Shown in pieces: positions 51,018-62,712 of a stretch of 64,000 bases of DNA. This DNA comes from Serratia sp. FDAARGOS_506. Its GTDB lineage: Bacteria; Pseudomonadota; Gammaproteobacteria; Enterobacterales; Enterobacteriaceae. Under the pieces are notes generated by a model that was given only the letters and a program-made list of their open reading frames with translations, searched no databases and was not told the origin of the DNA. The translations under genes and the position numbers were made by a program. Each line of letters begins with the position of its first letter. Position 1 is the first letter of the stretch. The stretch covers positions 930,001 through 994,000 of the forward strand of contig NZ_CP033831.1 in assembly GCF_003812745.1 (NCBI RefSeq), written 5' to 3'.

Positions 51018-51055
51018 GCCTTCTCCTCAGAGCCGGTCGATAATGGCAGCGCCCA

Positions 51056-51640
51056 TCAACCGGTTCTTACATCACGTAATGCGACAAAATTACTGAGCAG
51101 CTCATGTGTTTCGACCAGCGGCAGACCGACCACCGCGTGATAACTCCCGGTTATCGTTCTGACGAAACAACCACCCTTTCCTTGAATTCCATAGGCGCCC
51201 GCTTTGTCCATCGGTTCGCCCGTAGCAATATAGTCGCGGATATCCTGTTGTGACAGGCTGCGGAACGTCACGTCGGTCACCACCAGCTGGCAGCGCACGT
51301 CGTGGCGATCGGCGATCGCCACCGCCGTCATCACCTGATGCTGTTTGCCGGACAGGGCCGCCAGCATTTCCGCCGCATGGGCTTCGTCGCGCGGTTTCTC
51401 CAGCACCCGGCCGTTGAGCACCACGATGGTATCGGCGCCCAGCACCGGCCGATCTTCCTGCGCCAGCGCTACGCCCGCTTTGGCCTTGTCCTGCGCCAGC
51501 CGGCGCACATAGGCTTCGGCGGCTTCGCCTTCCCGGCGCTGCTCTTCGGTATTCGTCAGCAGAATGTCGAACGATACGCCCAACAGGGTCAGCAGTTCAC
51601 GTCGACGCGGGGAGCCGGAGGCCAGATAAAGCGAAGTCAT
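51056..51640 (-). CDS. maf: Maf-family nucleoside triphosphate pyrophosphatase (dTTP/UTP type, YhdE)
   Basis: A 194-residue Maf protein: [10 protein letters not shown] at the N-terminus, [19 protein letters not shown] and [12 protein letters not shown]. It hydrolyses dTTP, UTP and modified nucleotides to the monophosphate. ATG 51640 gives the family's [13 protein letters not shown]; an ATG at 51655 would lie in the palindromic repeat. Usual neighbour of mreD and rng. Transcription from mreBCD must cross the repeat at 51644-51771 to reach it. Confidence 0.94.
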   Translation of the reverse strand: MTSLYLASGSPRRRELLTLLGVSFDILLTNTEEQRREGEAAEAYVRRLAQDKAKAGVALAQEDRPVLGADTIVVLNGRVLEKPRDEAHAAEMLAALSGKQHQVMTAVAIADRHDVRCQLVVTDVTFRSLSQQDIRDYIATGEPMDKAGAYGIQGKGGCFVRTITGSYHAVVGLPLVETHELLSNFVALRDVRTG

Positions 51641-51643
51641 TGA

Positions 51644-51771
51644 TATACCCTTCATATTTCAAGCTGCAGCGGCGTTGGCTGCCCTCAATCAACCCAGTCA
51701 CTTGGTAACTCAAGCTCCTGGGTATTCACTCGGTTGCCGCCTTGCTGCAACTCGAAATCTTTTGGGTATAA
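51644..51771. repeat. Intergenic imperfect palindromic repeat, copy 2
   Basis: About 128 bp between mreD and maf. The ends TATACCC and GGGTATA are inverted, and the inner blocks (GTTGGCTGC, CCCAGTCACTT, AAGCTCCTGGG, TTGCCGCC, GCAACTC) are shared with copy 1 at 7265-7385. It fills almost the whole gap and would fold into a long hairpin in the mre-maf transcript. Confidence 0.75.
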
Positions 51772-51777
51772 ATACCC

Positions 51778-52266
51778 TTACTGTACGGCGAACTGACGGC
51801 GGATTTTGCGCATCAACAGGAATAACCACGGCCACAAAATGCCGTTTACCACACTACTCCAGAACACCTCTGGGCGGAAAGAGACGTTGATCACTAAAAA
51901 CTCAGCCCAGAACACCACCACGTCCATCGACAGCGACAGCAGCACGACGATCAGCGCCTGTTGCCACAGCGCCATATTGCGGAACAGTTGGAATTTGAAC
52001 GCCACCAGGTAGGCGATGATGCCCAGCGCCAGCGCGCGCACGCCCAGCGTGGAACCGAGGATCAGATCCATGATCAGCCCCAGCACGAAGCCGGTGCCGA
52101 CGTTGACCCGGTGCGGCAAGGCCATCACCCAGTAGATCAGGATCAACACCAGCCAGGAAGGCCGGAACATGTAGATTTGCTCCGGCCACGGCATGATTTG
52201 CAGCACCAACGCCACCAGGAACGACAGCCAGATTATCCAGCGCCCGTGGCTGCGGTAGCTGTTCAT
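51778..52266 (-). CDS. mreD: Rod shape-determining protein MreD
   Basis: A 162-residue inner-membrane protein with about five membrane segments ([57 protein letters not shown]). It is a member of the elongasome with MreB and MreC and supports lateral wall synthesis. The start overlaps the mreC stop by four bases. Confidence 0.95.
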   Translation of the reverse strand: MNSYRSHGRWIIWLSFLVALVLQIMPWPEQIYMFRPSWLVLILIYWVMALPHRVNVGTGFVLGLIMDLILGSTLGVRALALGIIAYLVAFKFQLFRNMALWQQALIVVLLSLSMDVVVFWAEFLVINVSFRPEVFWSSVVNGILWPWLFLLMRKIRRQFAVQ

Positions 52267-53288
52267 TGCACCACTCCCGCTGCGGCAGGCTGAGCTGGAG
52301 GCTGGGCAGACGCCGGAGCGGCGGTTTGCGGCGCCACACCGGTAGCCGGAGCCGGCAGCTGCGGCCCGACCGAGCCGGCAGGCGGCAGCACCTGCGGCAT
52401 CATCTGCATCAGGCGCTCATTGGCCACGCGGTGCACTTCGTCCGGCGGCAACGGCATATCGCCGTTGCGATCGGCGCCCCACAGCAGCAGCAGGTAGCGC
52501 AAGCGCTGCAGACCGGCGGTCGGCCGCGCCTGAATCACGGTGTAAGCGCGCTGGTTGTCGACTTTGACCGAGGAGACCACCGCCACCGGATAGCCTTCCG
52601 GGAAGCGGCCGCCGAGGCCGGAGGTCACCAGCACGTCGCCAACGCGGATATCGGTGTTGTTCGGCAGGTGCTCCAGCTGCAGGTCGTCGGCGCAGCCGCT
52701 GCCCGCGGCAATCACCCGTATATCATTGCGCAGCACCTGGATCGGCAGCGCGTGCGAGGCATCGCAGATCAGCAGCACGCGGCTGGTCACCTTCGCCACC
52801 GCGACCACCTGACCGACCACGCCTTTGTCGCTGATCACCGGCTGGCCCTCATAGACGCCGTTATCCGACCCTTTGTCGATCACCACCTGATCGCTGTAAG
52901 GATCGGAACCGGTGGAGATCACCTGGGTGACCATCTTGTGTTCGTCCTGGCGCAGCGGAGAACCCAGCAGCTCGCGCAAGCGGGCGTTTTCCTGCTTGAA
53001 TTGGCCAAGAAGAAGAATATCGCTGTTTTTCAGCAGCAGTTCCTGCCGCAGAGCTCGGTTTTCCAGCTCCAGCTGTTGGCGGGTGGCCAGCGTTTCTGAC
53101 ACGCTGTCCAAAACTTTACGCGGCCCGTTGGCCAGAAAATAGAAAGGGCTGACTGCGGTGTCCATGTAGTTGCGTATCTTCACGAACGTACCGAGCCGGC
53201 TGTCGGCAACGATCAGGCCAATGGCCGCAATCACCGCCAAAAAAAGTCGCAGTTGCAGGGAAGGCCCCCTGCTAAAAATCGGCTTCAT
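52263..53288 (-). CDS. mreC: Rod shape-determining protein MreC
   Basis: A 341-residue bitopic protein: N-terminal membrane segment ([20 protein letters not shown]), coiled coil at about 65-105, and the paired beta domains ([44 protein letters not shown]). The C-terminal tail from about residue 300 is rich in Pro, Ala and Gln ([10 protein letters not shown]), as in other enterobacteria. It connects MreB to the wall synthases. The gap to mreB is 94 bp. Confidence 0.95.
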   Translation of the reverse strand: MKPIFSRGPSLQLRLFLAVIAAIGLIVADSRLGTFVKIRNYMDTAVSPFYFLANGPRKVLDSVSETLATRQQLELENRALRQELLLKNSDILLLGQFKQENARLRELLGSPLRQDEHKMVTQVISTGSDPYSDQVVIDKGSDNGVYEGQPVISDKGVVGQVVAVAKVTSRVLLICDASHALPIQVLRNDIRVIAAGSGCADDLQLEHLPNNTDIRVGDVLVTSGLGGRFPEGYPVAVVSSVKVDNQRAYTVIQARPTAGLQRLRYLLLLWGADRNGDMPLPPDEVHRVANERLMQMMPQVLPPAGSVGPQLPAPATGVAPQTAAPASAQPPAQPAAAGVVQ

Positions 53289-53382
53289 AAATTATGCGAG
53301 TTCCTCGACAACAGAAAGAGGAACCGTACCCGATTTTCGCTGTGCGCATTCATCCGATACGATTCCTCCTTCCAGGGGCTGA

Positions 53383-54839
<1,457 letters not shown>

Positions 54840-56774
54840 TTAAACGCGATAACGACGTGAATATTTTTTACGCCCCACGTCGATCGGTTCCGGCGCCGCG
54901 AAAAAGTCGCCCTGCCCACCGTGAATGCCACGCTCTTTCAGCGTCTGCCACTCATTACGCGTGCGTACGCTGGCAGCGAACACCTGCGCGTGCGTGCCCG
55001 CGCAGGCGCCGGTGAGGCTCTGCACGAACAGCTGATTCTCGTCCCGCTTGTCGATACTCCGCACCAACCCCGGGTGGAGCTTGACGATCTCCACCTGCAA
55101 CGACTTGATATAGGATGTACTGACCACGGTTAAACCCGCTTTGGACACCGCAAGGCGGCAGCCCAGCCCTGACAACAACCTCAGCACCGGACGCAAACGG
55201 TCGATATGTTGACACACATCTGCCTCCGCAAGTTCAATCAGAATTCGCCTACGCTGACTTTTTTCGCACTGCAACAGCGTATCGCGCAGCCAACGCTGGA
55301 AAGAACGCTGCAAAATCGAGTCCACACAGAGCGGGAACGCCAGCGTTTCCTCAGGCCATTGCGCCAGCAAGGGGATGATGCGGCTCACCTGTTGGCGGTC
55401 GTAACTTTCCGCCAACCCCAGCTGCTGCACCAGCGGCATATACTCCGACGGCAGCAATTCCTGAGTGCCATCATAAATCCGGCTCATAATCTCGCGGTGG
55501 TGTACCTCGCCTGCTACGGTCACCGCCGGTTTCTGATACAGCCGCGGGCCGCCGCGCGCCAGCACCTGTTCCAGCAGCGTGCGCCACTTGACGCTGCCGC
55601 GCCCCCTTTCCGGCACCTGACTGTCATACACATACCAGCCGTTTTCGCCCTGCAGCGTGGCGTGGCGCGTCGCCTGCTCCGCGTAATCGATCACCTGCTC
55701 CGTGGTTTGGCCGCTGCGGTACGCCACGATGCCGATGTGCAGGAAGGCCTCACGATCGATCAGCGCCGTGGAAGGCAAGGCATCGATGGCGTTGACCAGC
55801 TGTGACGCGATGCCGTCAGCCTCCTTCAGGGTTCGATGCGGCAACAGCACGGTAAAATCGCTGTGGAAATAGCGCGCCAGCAGCGCCGACGGGTAACGCA
55901 TCACGAAGGTAGACAGCAGATTGACCAGCGAATACATCAGCTCCTGCACCGCCACGCTGCCGTGCGTGTCGCGCAAGGTCTCAAAATCGGGCAGCCGCAC
56001 CATCATCACAATGCCGTGCGAACCTTCGTCTTCCAGCTGAGTGGTCAATTGATTATCGAAGAACAGGCGATTATTCAGCCCGGTTTTGGCGTCCTGCGCG
56101 GCGAAGGCGCGGATCAGCGTATCGACCCGGCTGCGCTCTTCCCGCGCTTCCGCCAGATCGGCCAGCAGGCGGTCGAGCGCGCCGCTGACGTTGGCCGGCC
56201 ACTCACGCACGTCGCCCTGCATAACGTTTTCGCGCTCTCCGTTCAGAATGCGCCGCGCGCGGCGTTCCAGACGATCTTCGCCGTCGGCCTGCTCACGCAG
56301 CCAGCGCAGGCTGAACAGTAAAATCACCACCATGACGACGATCGACAGCGTGACGGCGGCGGTGGATTGCAGCGTGCGCACGTCGCTGGCGAAGGGATCG
56401 AGGTAGGTAATGTACAGCGTACTGCCCGGATGTTGCAGCAATGGCCGCGAGACCTGACGATAGCCGTTCAGCGCATCCCAGGGCTCTTTTTTCAGCGTCG
56501 GCAATTTATAATTGAGGAGTTGACTGGTGCCGGCCTCTACGCGGATCGACACAATGCCGAGCGGGCGCATGACGATCGGCAACCATTTCTCCTGATCGCG
56601 CGGCGACTCGCGCAACATGGCCTGATCGAGGGAGGTGACCAGCGAATCAAAGCGACGCTCCTGGCGATCCTGGGTAACGTAAAAGAAGCTGTATGAGCAT
56701 CCCATCAGCATCAAAAACATCGCCAGCGCGACCAACAGAGTGATCAATGCAGAGAGTTTGGTGGTAAATCGCAT
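54840..56774 (-). CDS. csrD: RNase E specificity factor CsrD
   Basis: A 644-residue membrane protein with two membrane segments (about 8-28 and 140-160), a HAMP-like linker, and degenerate GGDEF (HSDF in place of GGDEF) and EAL domains (key Glu-Ala-Leu replaced), so no cyclic di-GMP enzyme activity is expected. CsrD promotes decay of the CsrB/CsrC small RNAs by RNase E and so raises CsrA activity. The start MRFTTKLSALITLLVAL matches orthologues. Divergent from acuI. Confidence 0.95.
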   Translation of the reverse strand: MRFTTKLSALITLLVALAMFLMLMGCSYSFFYVTQDRQERRFDSLVTSLDQAMLRESPRDQEKWLPIVMRPLGIVSIRVEAGTSQLLNYKLPTLKKEPWDALNGYRQVSRPLLQHPGSTLYITYLDPFASDVRTLQSTAAVTLSIVVMVVILLFSLRWLREQADGEDRLERRARRILNGERENVMQGDVREWPANVSGALDRLLADLAEAREERSRVDTLIRAFAAQDAKTGLNNRLFFDNQLTTQLEDEGSHGIVMMVRLPDFETLRDTHGSVAVQELMYSLVNLLSTFVMRYPSALLARYFHSDFTVLLPHRTLKEADGIASQLVNAIDALPSTALIDREAFLHIGIVAYRSGQTTEQVIDYAEQATRHATLQGENGWYVYDSQVPERGRGSVKWRTLLEQVLARGGPRLYQKPAVTVAGEVHHREIMSRIYDGTQELLPSEYMPLVQQLGLAESYDRQQVSRIIPLLAQWPEETLAFPLCVDSILQRSFQRWLRDTLLQCEKSQRRRILIELAEADVCQHIDRLRPVLRLLSGLGCRLAVSKAGLTVVSTSYIKSLQVEIVKLHPGLVRSIDKRDENQLFVQSLTGACAGTHAQVFAASVRTRNEWQTLKERGIHGGQGDFFAAPEPIDVGRKKYSRRYRV

Positions 56775-56979
56775 CCCTGTGCCTTGTCCGCTATGGTTAA
56801 GTGAGTGTTCACCCTTTAGCTAAAAAAGGGCCGTCCAACCCTAACAAGCCTTGCCGAGGAATAAAACCTGCAAGCGTCATTTTTGTCCTTTATCAGGACT
56901 TGGGCCGCTTATTATGCATATAGTCAAATAAATGCGATTCAGCCATTGATAGAAAAGTGTAAACGAGAGGAAGAGTGAC

Positions 56980-57957
56980 ATGCGTGCACTGTTATTGGAA
57001 CAACAAAACGACCAAACTCTGGCTCAAATCAAAGATATCGGCAGCGATCGGTTGCCGGAAGGCGATGTCACTGTCGACATCAACTGGTCCAGCCTGAACT
57101 ATAAGGATGCGCTGGCGATCACCGGCAAAGGCAAGATCGTGCGCAACTTCCCGATGGTGCCGGGCATCGACTTCGCCGGCACCGTGCGCCACAGCCGCGA
57201 CGATCGCTTCAAAGAGGGACAAAGCGTGGTGCTCACCGGCTGGGGCGTGGGGGAACATCACTGGGGCGGCCTGGCCGAGCAGGCGCGCGTCTCCGGCGAG
57301 TGGCTGGTGCCGCTGCCGAATGGCCTGGATGAGCGCAAGGCGATGATCATCGGCACCGCCGGCTTTACCGCCATGCTGTGCGTCATGGCGTTGGAGGAAG
57401 GCGGCGTGCACCCGGACGACGGCGATATCCTGGTTACCGGCGCCAGCGGCGGCGTGGGCAGCACCGCCATCGCCCTGCTGGCGGCGCTGGGTTACCGGGT
57501 GACCGCCATCAGCGGCCGCGACAGCAATACCGACTATCTGAAAACGCTCGGCGCCAAAGAGGTGATGTCGCGCGATGGCTATATCGACACGCCGCGCCCG
57601 TTGGAGAAACAGCTGTGGGCCGGCGCAGTGGACACCGTCGGCGACAAACTGCTGGCGCGGGTGCTGGCGCAGATGAACTATAACGGCACCGTCGCCGCCT
57701 GCGGCCTGGCGGGCGGTTATCAACTGCCGACCACTGTGATGCCGTTCATTCTGCGCAACGTGCGTCTGCAGGGCGTGGATTCGGTGCATACGCCGCTGCA
57801 TCGCCGCCAAACCGCCTGGGAACGACTGGCCGGTATTCTGCCGGACAGCTTCTATCAGCAAGCCACGCATGAAATCACCCTCGAGCAGGCGCCGGCCACC
57901 GCCGCCGCACTGCTGAACAACCAAATCACCGGTCGTACCCTGGTGAAAATCCGCTGA
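56980..57957 (+). CDS. acuI: Acrylyl-CoA reductase (NADPH) AcuI
   Basis: A 325-residue medium-chain dehydrogenase/reductase of the YhdH/AcuI group with NADPH-binding [21 protein letters not shown] and the conserved [10 protein letters not shown]. It reduces toxic acryloyl-CoA to propionyl-CoA. The start is clear (GAGAGGAAGAG upstream). Divergent from csrD with a 205-bp gap. The hairpin at 57964-57983 follows. Confidence 0.95.
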   Translation: MRALLLEQQNDQTLAQIKDIGSDRLPEGDVTVDINWSSLNYKDALAITGKGKIVRNFPMVPGIDFAGTVRHSRDDRFKEGQSVVLTGWGVGEHHWGGLAEQARVSGEWLVPLPNGLDERKAMIIGTAGFTAMLCVMALEEGGVHPDDGDILVTGASGGVGSTAIALLAALGYRVTAISGRDSNTDYLKTLGAKEVMSRDGYIDTPRPLEKQLWAGAVDTVGDKLLARVLAQMNYNGTVAACGLAGGYQLPTTVMPFILRNVRLQGVDSVHTPLHRRQTAWERLAGILPDSFYQQATHEITLEQAPATAAALLNNQITGRTLVKIR

Positions 57958-57963
57958 CCTTAC

Positions 57964-57983
57964 TCCCCCCGGCAACGGGGGGA
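57964..57983 (+). terminator. Hairpin after acuI
   Basis: Arms TCCCCCCG and CGGGGGGA with a GCAA tetraloop lie seven bases after the acuI stop. It lacks a U-tract. Confidence 0.5.
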
Positions 57984-58114
57984 TCGCCCGCTTCTGCGAA
58001 ATTTCATATTTTCCCGCGCCCCCTCGCTTCCGGCCGGCTTTAGCGCCATGCTTATTTCATGGAGACCCGTTAGCCGCTCGCTGGCGGCGGGAATCAGTCG
58101 CGGAGAGCATAAGC

Positions 58115-59116
58115 ATGAACAAACACCCCAAATTGACCGAGGCCGACGTCACGCCGGAGAGCGTGTTCCACCAGCGGCGCAAAGTGCTGCAGGCGCTCGG
58201 CATCACTGCCGCATCGCTGGCGCTGCCTACCGGCGCCCAGGCAGACCTGCTGTCGTGGTTCAAGGGTAACGATCGCCCCAAGGCGCCGCCGGGCAAAGCG
58301 CTGGAATTCAGCAAACCGGCCGCCTGGCAGGCGCAGCTGGCGATGACGCCGGAAGACAAGGTCACCGGCTACAACAACTTCTATGAATTCGGCCTCGACA
58401 AGGCCGATCCGGCCGCCAACGCCGGCGGGTTGAAAACCGAAGGCTGGAAAGTGCGCATCGACGGCGAAGTGGCAAAGCCGATAACGCTGGATATCGACGA
58501 TCTGATGAAGCGTTTCCCGCTGGAACAGCGCATTTACCGCATGCGCTGCGTCGAGGCCTGGTCGATGGTAGTGCCGTGGATCGGTTTCGAACTGGGCAAG
58601 CTTCTCAAGCTGGCCGAGCCGAACAGCAACGCGCGCTACGTGGCCTTTCAGACGCTGTACGATCCGGAGCAGATGCCCGGCCAGAAAGATCGCTTTATCG
58701 GCGGCGGCCTGAAATATCCCTACGTCGAAGGGCTGCGGCTGGACGAGGCGATGCATCCGCTGGCGCTGCTGACCGTCGGCGTGTACGGCAAAACCCTGCC
58801 ACCGCAAAACGGCGCGCCGCTGCGGCTGATCACTCCGTGGAAATACGGCTTTAAAGGCATCAAATCGATCGTGCATATCCGTTTGGTACGCGATCAGCCG
58901 CCGACCACCTGGAACCAATCCGCGCCGAACGAGTACGGTTTTTACGCCAACGTGAACCCGCACGTCGATCATCCGCGCTGGTCGCAGGCCACCGAGCGTT
59001 TCATCGGCTCCGGCGGCATTCTCGACGTCAAACGCCAACCGACGCTGCTGTTCAACGGCTATGCCGACCAAGTGGCGTCGTTGTATCGCGGCATGGATCT
59101 GCGGGAGAATTTCTAA
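58115..59116 (+). CDS. msrP: Protein-methionine-sulfoxide reductase catalytic subunit MsrP
   Basis: A 333-residue molybdenum-cofactor protein of the sulfite-oxidase fold. The Tat signal has [10 protein letters not shown] (Arg21-Arg22) and ends near TGAQA. The molybdenum ligand Cys lies in [15 protein letters not shown]. Periplasmic repair of oxidised methionine in proteins, with electrons from the quinone pool through MsrQ. GGAGAG precedes ATG 58115. The stop abuts the msrQ start. Confidence 0.96.
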   Translation: MNKHPKLTEADVTPESVFHQRRKVLQALGITAASLALPTGAQADLLSWFKGNDRPKAPPGKALEFSKPAAWQAQLAMTPEDKVTGYNNFYEFGLDKADPAANAGGLKTEGWKVRIDGEVAKPITLDIDDLMKRFPLEQRIYRMRCVEAWSMVVPWIGFELGKLLKLAEPNSNARYVAFQTLYDPEQMPGQKDRFIGGGLKYPYVEGLRLDEAMHPLALLTVGVYGKTLPPQNGAPLRLITPWKYGFKGIKSIVHIRLVRDQPPTTWNQSAPNEYGFYANVNPHVDHPRWSQATERFIGSGGILDVKRQPTLLFNGYADQVASLYRGMDLRENF

Positions 59117-59716
59117 GTGCGCCTGACGCCTGTTCATATCAAATGGCTGAAAGCCGCCCTGCATTTGGTGGCATTCTTGCCCTTTCTCTGGCTGGTGCTG
59201 GCGGTGGATCAAGGCTGGTTCAGCGCCGATCCGTCCAAGGACATCCAGCATTTTACCGGCAGGATGACGCTGAAACTGCTGCTGGCCACGCTGATGATCG
59301 CCCCGCTGGCGCGCTATGCCCGTCAGCCGCTGCTGATCCGCTGCCGCCGTCTGGTGGGACTGTGGTGTTTTGCCTGGGGCACGCTGCACCTGATAAGCTA
59401 CTCCACGCTGGAGCTTGGGCTGAGCAACCTCAGCCTGTTGGGCAGTGAGCTGGTGAACCGGCCTTATCTGACGCTCGGCATCCTCACCTGGCTGATTCTG
59501 CTGGCGCTGGCGGCCACCTCGACGCTGTGGGCGATGCGCAAACTGGGCGCCAAATGGCAAACGTTGCATAACTTCGTCTATCTGGCGGCGATCCTCGCCC
59601 CCATCCACTACCTGTGGTCGGTCAAAACGTTTTCCCCCCAGCCGTTCATTTACGCGCTGGTGGCGGTGGCGCTGTTGGGCCTGCGTTACAAGAAATTCCG
59701 CGCCTGGTGGCGCTGA
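59117..59716 (+). CDS. msrQ: Haem b membrane subunit MsrQ
   Basis: A 199-residue integral membrane protein of the ferric-reductase-like family with six membrane segments and the haem-ligand His residues in HFTGRM, WGTLHLI and [19 protein letters not shown]. It passes electrons to MsrP. GTG start at 59117, directly after the msrP stop codon. Confidence 0.95.
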   Translation: MRLTPVHIKWLKAALHLVAFLPFLWLVLAVDQGWFSADPSKDIQHFTGRMTLKLLLATLMIAPLARYARQPLLIRCRRLVGLWCFAWGTLHLISYSTLELGLSNLSLLGSELVNRPYLTLGILTWLILLALAATSTLWAMRKLGAKWQTLHNFVYLAAILAPIHYLWSVKTFSPQPFIYALVAVALLGLRYKKFRAWWR

Positions 59717-60003
59717 ATCGCACGGCGGCGCGCGCCATCGCTGCGGAAAAACGCGCGCCGCCGGCGGGAACTTTTTCTGTGTTCCAGCGCTCATATTCCT
59801 GTCACGGAACCCCATGTTCGTCGATTTGGGGTTGAATATCTTCGCTGATAAGACCAGTATTTAGCTGCGAATTGCTACGATATCGTTATAATGCCCGACC
59901 TTGTTTCTGTTCTCAGGGTGAATTTGCCCCTTAACAGGTGACAAATCGGTAACATCGGGTTATTTTCTACGATGATGGTTTTATTGCCGGAGATACCAGC
60001 ACA
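59717..60003 (+). promoter_or_regulatory. aroQ-accBC promoter region
   Basis: The 287-bp gap before aroQ contains a perfect -10 hexamer TATAAT at 59887-59892 without a good -35 box at standard spacing. A long leader of over 100 bases would follow. No ORF is supported here. Confidence 0.5.
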
Positions 60004-60456
60004 ATGGCGGATAAGTTTCACATTTTGCTTCTGAACGGCCCCAATCTCAATCTGCTGGGGACGCGTGAGCCGGAGAAGTACGGCAGCACGACGCTGACAG
60101 AGATTGTTAACGGATTGGAAAACCAGGCATCCGCATTGGATATTACCCTGAGCCATCTGCAGTCCAACGCCGAGTATCAGCTGATCGATCGCATCCATCA
60201 GGCGCGCGGCAATACCGATTTCATTCTGATAAACCCGGCGGCGTTCACGCACACCAGCGTGGCGCTGCGCGATGCGTTGCTGGCGGTGCAGATCCCGTTC
60301 ATCGAGATCCACCTGTCCAACGTGCACGCCCGCGAACCTTTCCGCCATCACTCTTATCTCTCAGACGTAGCGGTAGGCGTGATTTGCGGCCTCGGCGCGG
60401 ATGGCTACGCTTTCGCTTTACAGGCAGCGGTTAACCGTCTGTCGAAAACCCACTAA
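60004..60456 (+). CDS. aroQ: Type II 3-dehydroquinate dehydratase AroQ
   Basis: A 150-residue type II dehydroquinase with the flexible active-site loop [18 protein letters not shown] (catalytic Tyr), [17 protein letters not shown] and [17 protein letters not shown] (catalytic His). It makes 3-dehydroshikimate in the shikimate pathway. E. coli uses the unrelated type I AroD instead. It lies 32 bp before accB and is likely co-transcribed with accBC. Confidence 0.96.
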   Translation: MADKFHILLLNGPNLNLLGTREPEKYGSTTLTEIVNGLENQASALDITLSHLQSNAEYQLIDRIHQARGNTDFILINPAAFTHTSVALRDALLAVQIPFIEIHLSNVHAREPFRHHSYLSDVAVGVICGLGADGYAFALQAAVNRLSKTH

Positions 60457-60488
60457 TTGCTCCACAAAAAGAGTACGGAATCACACTC

Positions 60489-60956
60489 ATGGATATTCGT
60501 AAAATCAAGAAACTGATCGAACTGGTTGAAGAATCAGGTATTTCTGAACTGGAAATCTCTGAAGGCGAAGAATCGGTTCGCATCAGCCGCGCCGCACCGG
60601 CGCAGGCTTATCCAGTCATGCAGCAGGCATACGCGATGCCGGCACAGCAGCAGCCAGCTCTGGCTACCGCCGTTGCCACCGCACCTGCGGCAGAAACTCC
60701 TGCGGCACCGGCGGCCATGAGTGGCCACGTCGTTCGTTCTCCAATGGTAGGCACCTTCTACCGTACCCCAAGCCCAGACGCGAAAGCCTTCGTGGAAGTG
60801 GGCCAGAAAGTGAACGCCGGCGATACCCTGTGCATCGTTGAAGCCATGAAAATGATGAACCAGATCGAAGCGGACAAGTCCGGCGTCGTGAAAGCCATCC
60901 TGGTGGAAAACGGCCAACCGGTCGAATATGACGAGCCGCTGGTCGTCATCGAATAA
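60489..60956 (+). CDS. accB: Biotin carboxyl carrier protein AccB
   Basis: A 155-residue BCCP: N-terminal dimerisation part ([20 protein letters not shown]), an Ala/Pro-rich linker (residues about 37-78) and the C-terminal biotinyl domain with the biotinylation site EAMKMM. Part of acetyl-CoA carboxylase, the first step in fatty-acid synthesis. AccB is known to repress its own operon in E. coli. Confidence 0.97.
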   Translation: MDIRKIKKLIELVEESGISELEISEGEESVRISRAAPAQAYPVMQQAYAMPAQQQPALATAVATAPAAETPAAPAAMSGHVVRSPMVGTFYRTPSPDAKAFVEVGQKVNAGDTLCIVEAMKMMNQIEADKSGVVKAILVENGQPVEYDEPLVVIE

Positions 60957-60968
60957 CGAGGCGCCCCC

Positions 60969-62318
60969 ATGCTTGATAAAATTGTTATCGCCAACCGTGG
61001 CGAGATCGCGCTTCGCATCCTGCGTGCCTGTAAAGAACTGGGCATCAAGACCGTTGCGGTTCACTCCGCGGCCGACCGCGATCTGAAACACGTTCTGCTG
61101 GCCGACGAGACCGTCTGCATCGGTCCTGCGCCATCGGTAAAAAGCTACCTGAACATCCCGGCCATCATCTCTGCGGCGGAAATCACCGGCGCGGTGGCGA
61201 TCCACCCAGGCTACGGCTTCCTGTCCGAGAACGCCGACTTCGCCGAGCAGGTTGAACGCTCCGGCTTCATCTTCATCGGCCCGAAAGCCGAAACCATCCG
61301 CCTGATGGGCGACAAGGTTTCCGCGATCAACGCCATGAAGAAAGCCGGCGTGCCATGCGTGCCGGGCTCCGACGGCCCGCTGACCGACGACATGGATAAG
61401 AACCGTGCCTTCGCCAAGCGTATCGGTTATCCGGTGATCATCAAGGCGTCCGGCGGCGGCGGCGGCCGCGGCATGCGCGTTGTGCGCAGCGACAAAGACC
61501 TTGAGCAGTCCATCAACATGACGAAAGCGGAAGCCAAAGCGGCTTTCAACAACGACATGGTGTACATGGAAAAATACCTGGAGAATCCGCGCCACATCGA
61601 GATTCAGGTATTGGCCGACGGCCAAGGCAACGCCATCTATCTGGCCGAACGCGACTGCTCCATGCAGCGCCGCCACCAGAAAGTGGTCGAGGAAGCGCCG
61701 GCACCGGGCATCACCAGCGAAATGCGCCGTTACATCGGCGAGCGCTGCTCGAAAGCCTGCGTGGAAATCGGCTACCGCGGTGCGGGCACCTTCGAGTTCC
61801 TGTATGAAAACGGCGAGTTCTATTTCATCGAAATGAACACCCGTATTCAGGTAGAGCACCCGGTTACCGAAATGATCACTGGCGTGGATCTGATCAAAGA
61901 GCAGCTGCGCATCGCTGCCGGTCAGCCGCTGTCGATCAAACAGGAAGAAGTGAAGATCCACGGCCACGCGGTGGAATGCCGTATCAACGCCGAAGATCCG
62001 AACACCTTCCTGCCGAGCCCGGGCAAGATCACCCGCTTCCACGCGCCAGGCGGTTTCGGCGTGCGTTGGGAATCTCATATCTACGCCGGTTATACCGTAC
62101 CGCCGTACTATGACTCCATGATCGGCAAACTGATCACCTTCGGCGAAAACCGTGACGTGGCGATTGCCCGCATGAAGAACGCCCTGGCTGAACTGATCAT
62201 CGACGGCATTAAAACCAACGTTGAGCTGCAGCAGAAGATCATGAACGACGAAAACTTCCAGCACGGTGGCACCAACATCCACTACCTGGAGAAGAAGCTG
62301 GGTCTGCAGGAAACCTAA
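60969..62318 (+). CDS. accC: Biotin carboxylase AccC
   Basis: A 449-residue ATP-grasp enzyme: N-terminal [20 protein letters not shown], glycine-rich loop [13 protein letters not shown], and [14 protein letters not shown] in the active site. It carboxylates biotin on AccB using ATP and bicarbonate. It starts 12 bp after accB and ends just before a strong terminator. A long minus-strand ORF opposite it is a high-GC shadow. Confidence 0.98.
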   Translation: MLDKIVIANRGEIALRILRACKELGIKTVAVHSAADRDLKHVLLADETVCIGPAPSVKSYLNIPAIISAAEITGAVAIHPGYGFLSENADFAEQVERSGFIFIGPKAETIRLMGDKVSAINAMKKAGVPCVPGSDGPLTDDMDKNRAFAKRIGYPVIIKASGGGGGRGMRVVRSDKDLEQSINMTKAEAKAAFNNDMVYMEKYLENPRHIEIQVLADGQGNAIYLAERDCSMQRRHQKVVEEAPAPGITSEMRRYIGERCSKACVEIGYRGAGTFEFLYENGEFYFIEMNTRIQVEHPVTEMITGVDLIKEQLRIAAGQPLSIKQEEVKIHGHAVECRINAEDPNTFLPSPGKITRFHAPGGFGVRWESHIYAGYTVPPYYDSMIGKLITFGENRDVAIARMKNALAELIIDGIKTNVELQQKIMNDENFQHGGTNIHYLEKKLGLQET

Positions 62319-62342
62319 GCAGGCAGGCAGCATCGTCTGACG

Positions 62343-62370
62343 AAAGGCCGGTTAATCACCGGCCTTTTTC
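62343..62370 (+). terminator. Terminator of aroQ-accBC
   Basis: Stem AAAGGCCGGT/ACCGGCCTTT (62343-62352 with 62358-62367), loop TAATC, with the T-run continuing to 62369. Confidence 0.9.
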
Positions 62371-62469
62371 TTTGGCGTTGCCGCCAGTAACGGCTTGGCA
62401 AAACGCCGTCATGCCGTAAAATTCCCTACTTTTGATGAATCCATCACCGTAAACCTATGGGAGACACTG

Positions 62470-62712
62470 ATGGACAAACGTTTTATCCAGGCGCACCGCG
62501 AAGCGCGCTGGGCGCTGGGGCTGACGCTGCTCTACCTGCTGGCCTGGGGGCTGGCGGCCTACCTGCCGGACAGCGCTATCGGCGTCACCGGCCTGCCGCA
62601 TTGGTTCGAAATGGCCTGCCTGCTGGTGCCGCTGCTGTTCATCGGCCTATGCTGGCTGATGGTGCGCACGGTATTCCGCGACATTTCCCTGGAGGATCGC
62701 GATGCAAACTGA
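62470..62712 (+). CDS. yhdT: YhdT-family inner-membrane protein
   Basis: An 80-residue protein with two membrane segments (WALGLTLLYLLAWGLAAYL and WFEMACLLVPLLFIGLCWLMV), matching E. coli YhdT, the small gene always placed before panF. Function unknown. ATG 62470 follows GGGAGA; the ORF from 62395 has no orthologous N-terminus. Overlaps panF by 11 bases. Confidence 0.93.
   Translation: MDKRFIQAHREARWALGLTLLYLLAWGLAAYLPDSAIGVTGLPHWFEMACLLVPLLFIGLCWLMVRTVFRDISLEDRDAN

Noticed and set aside
58094-59815. 573-codon minus-strand open frame opposite msrP-msrQ
   Set aside because: Gln/Arg/His-rich shadow frame of two clearly identified genes; no ribosome site or family features.
60534-62333. 599-codon open frame on the minus strand opposite accB-accC
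   Set aside because: It mirrors codon positions of accB/accC in high-GC DNA, is full of His, Asp, Val and Gly runs with no domain, and accC identity is certain.
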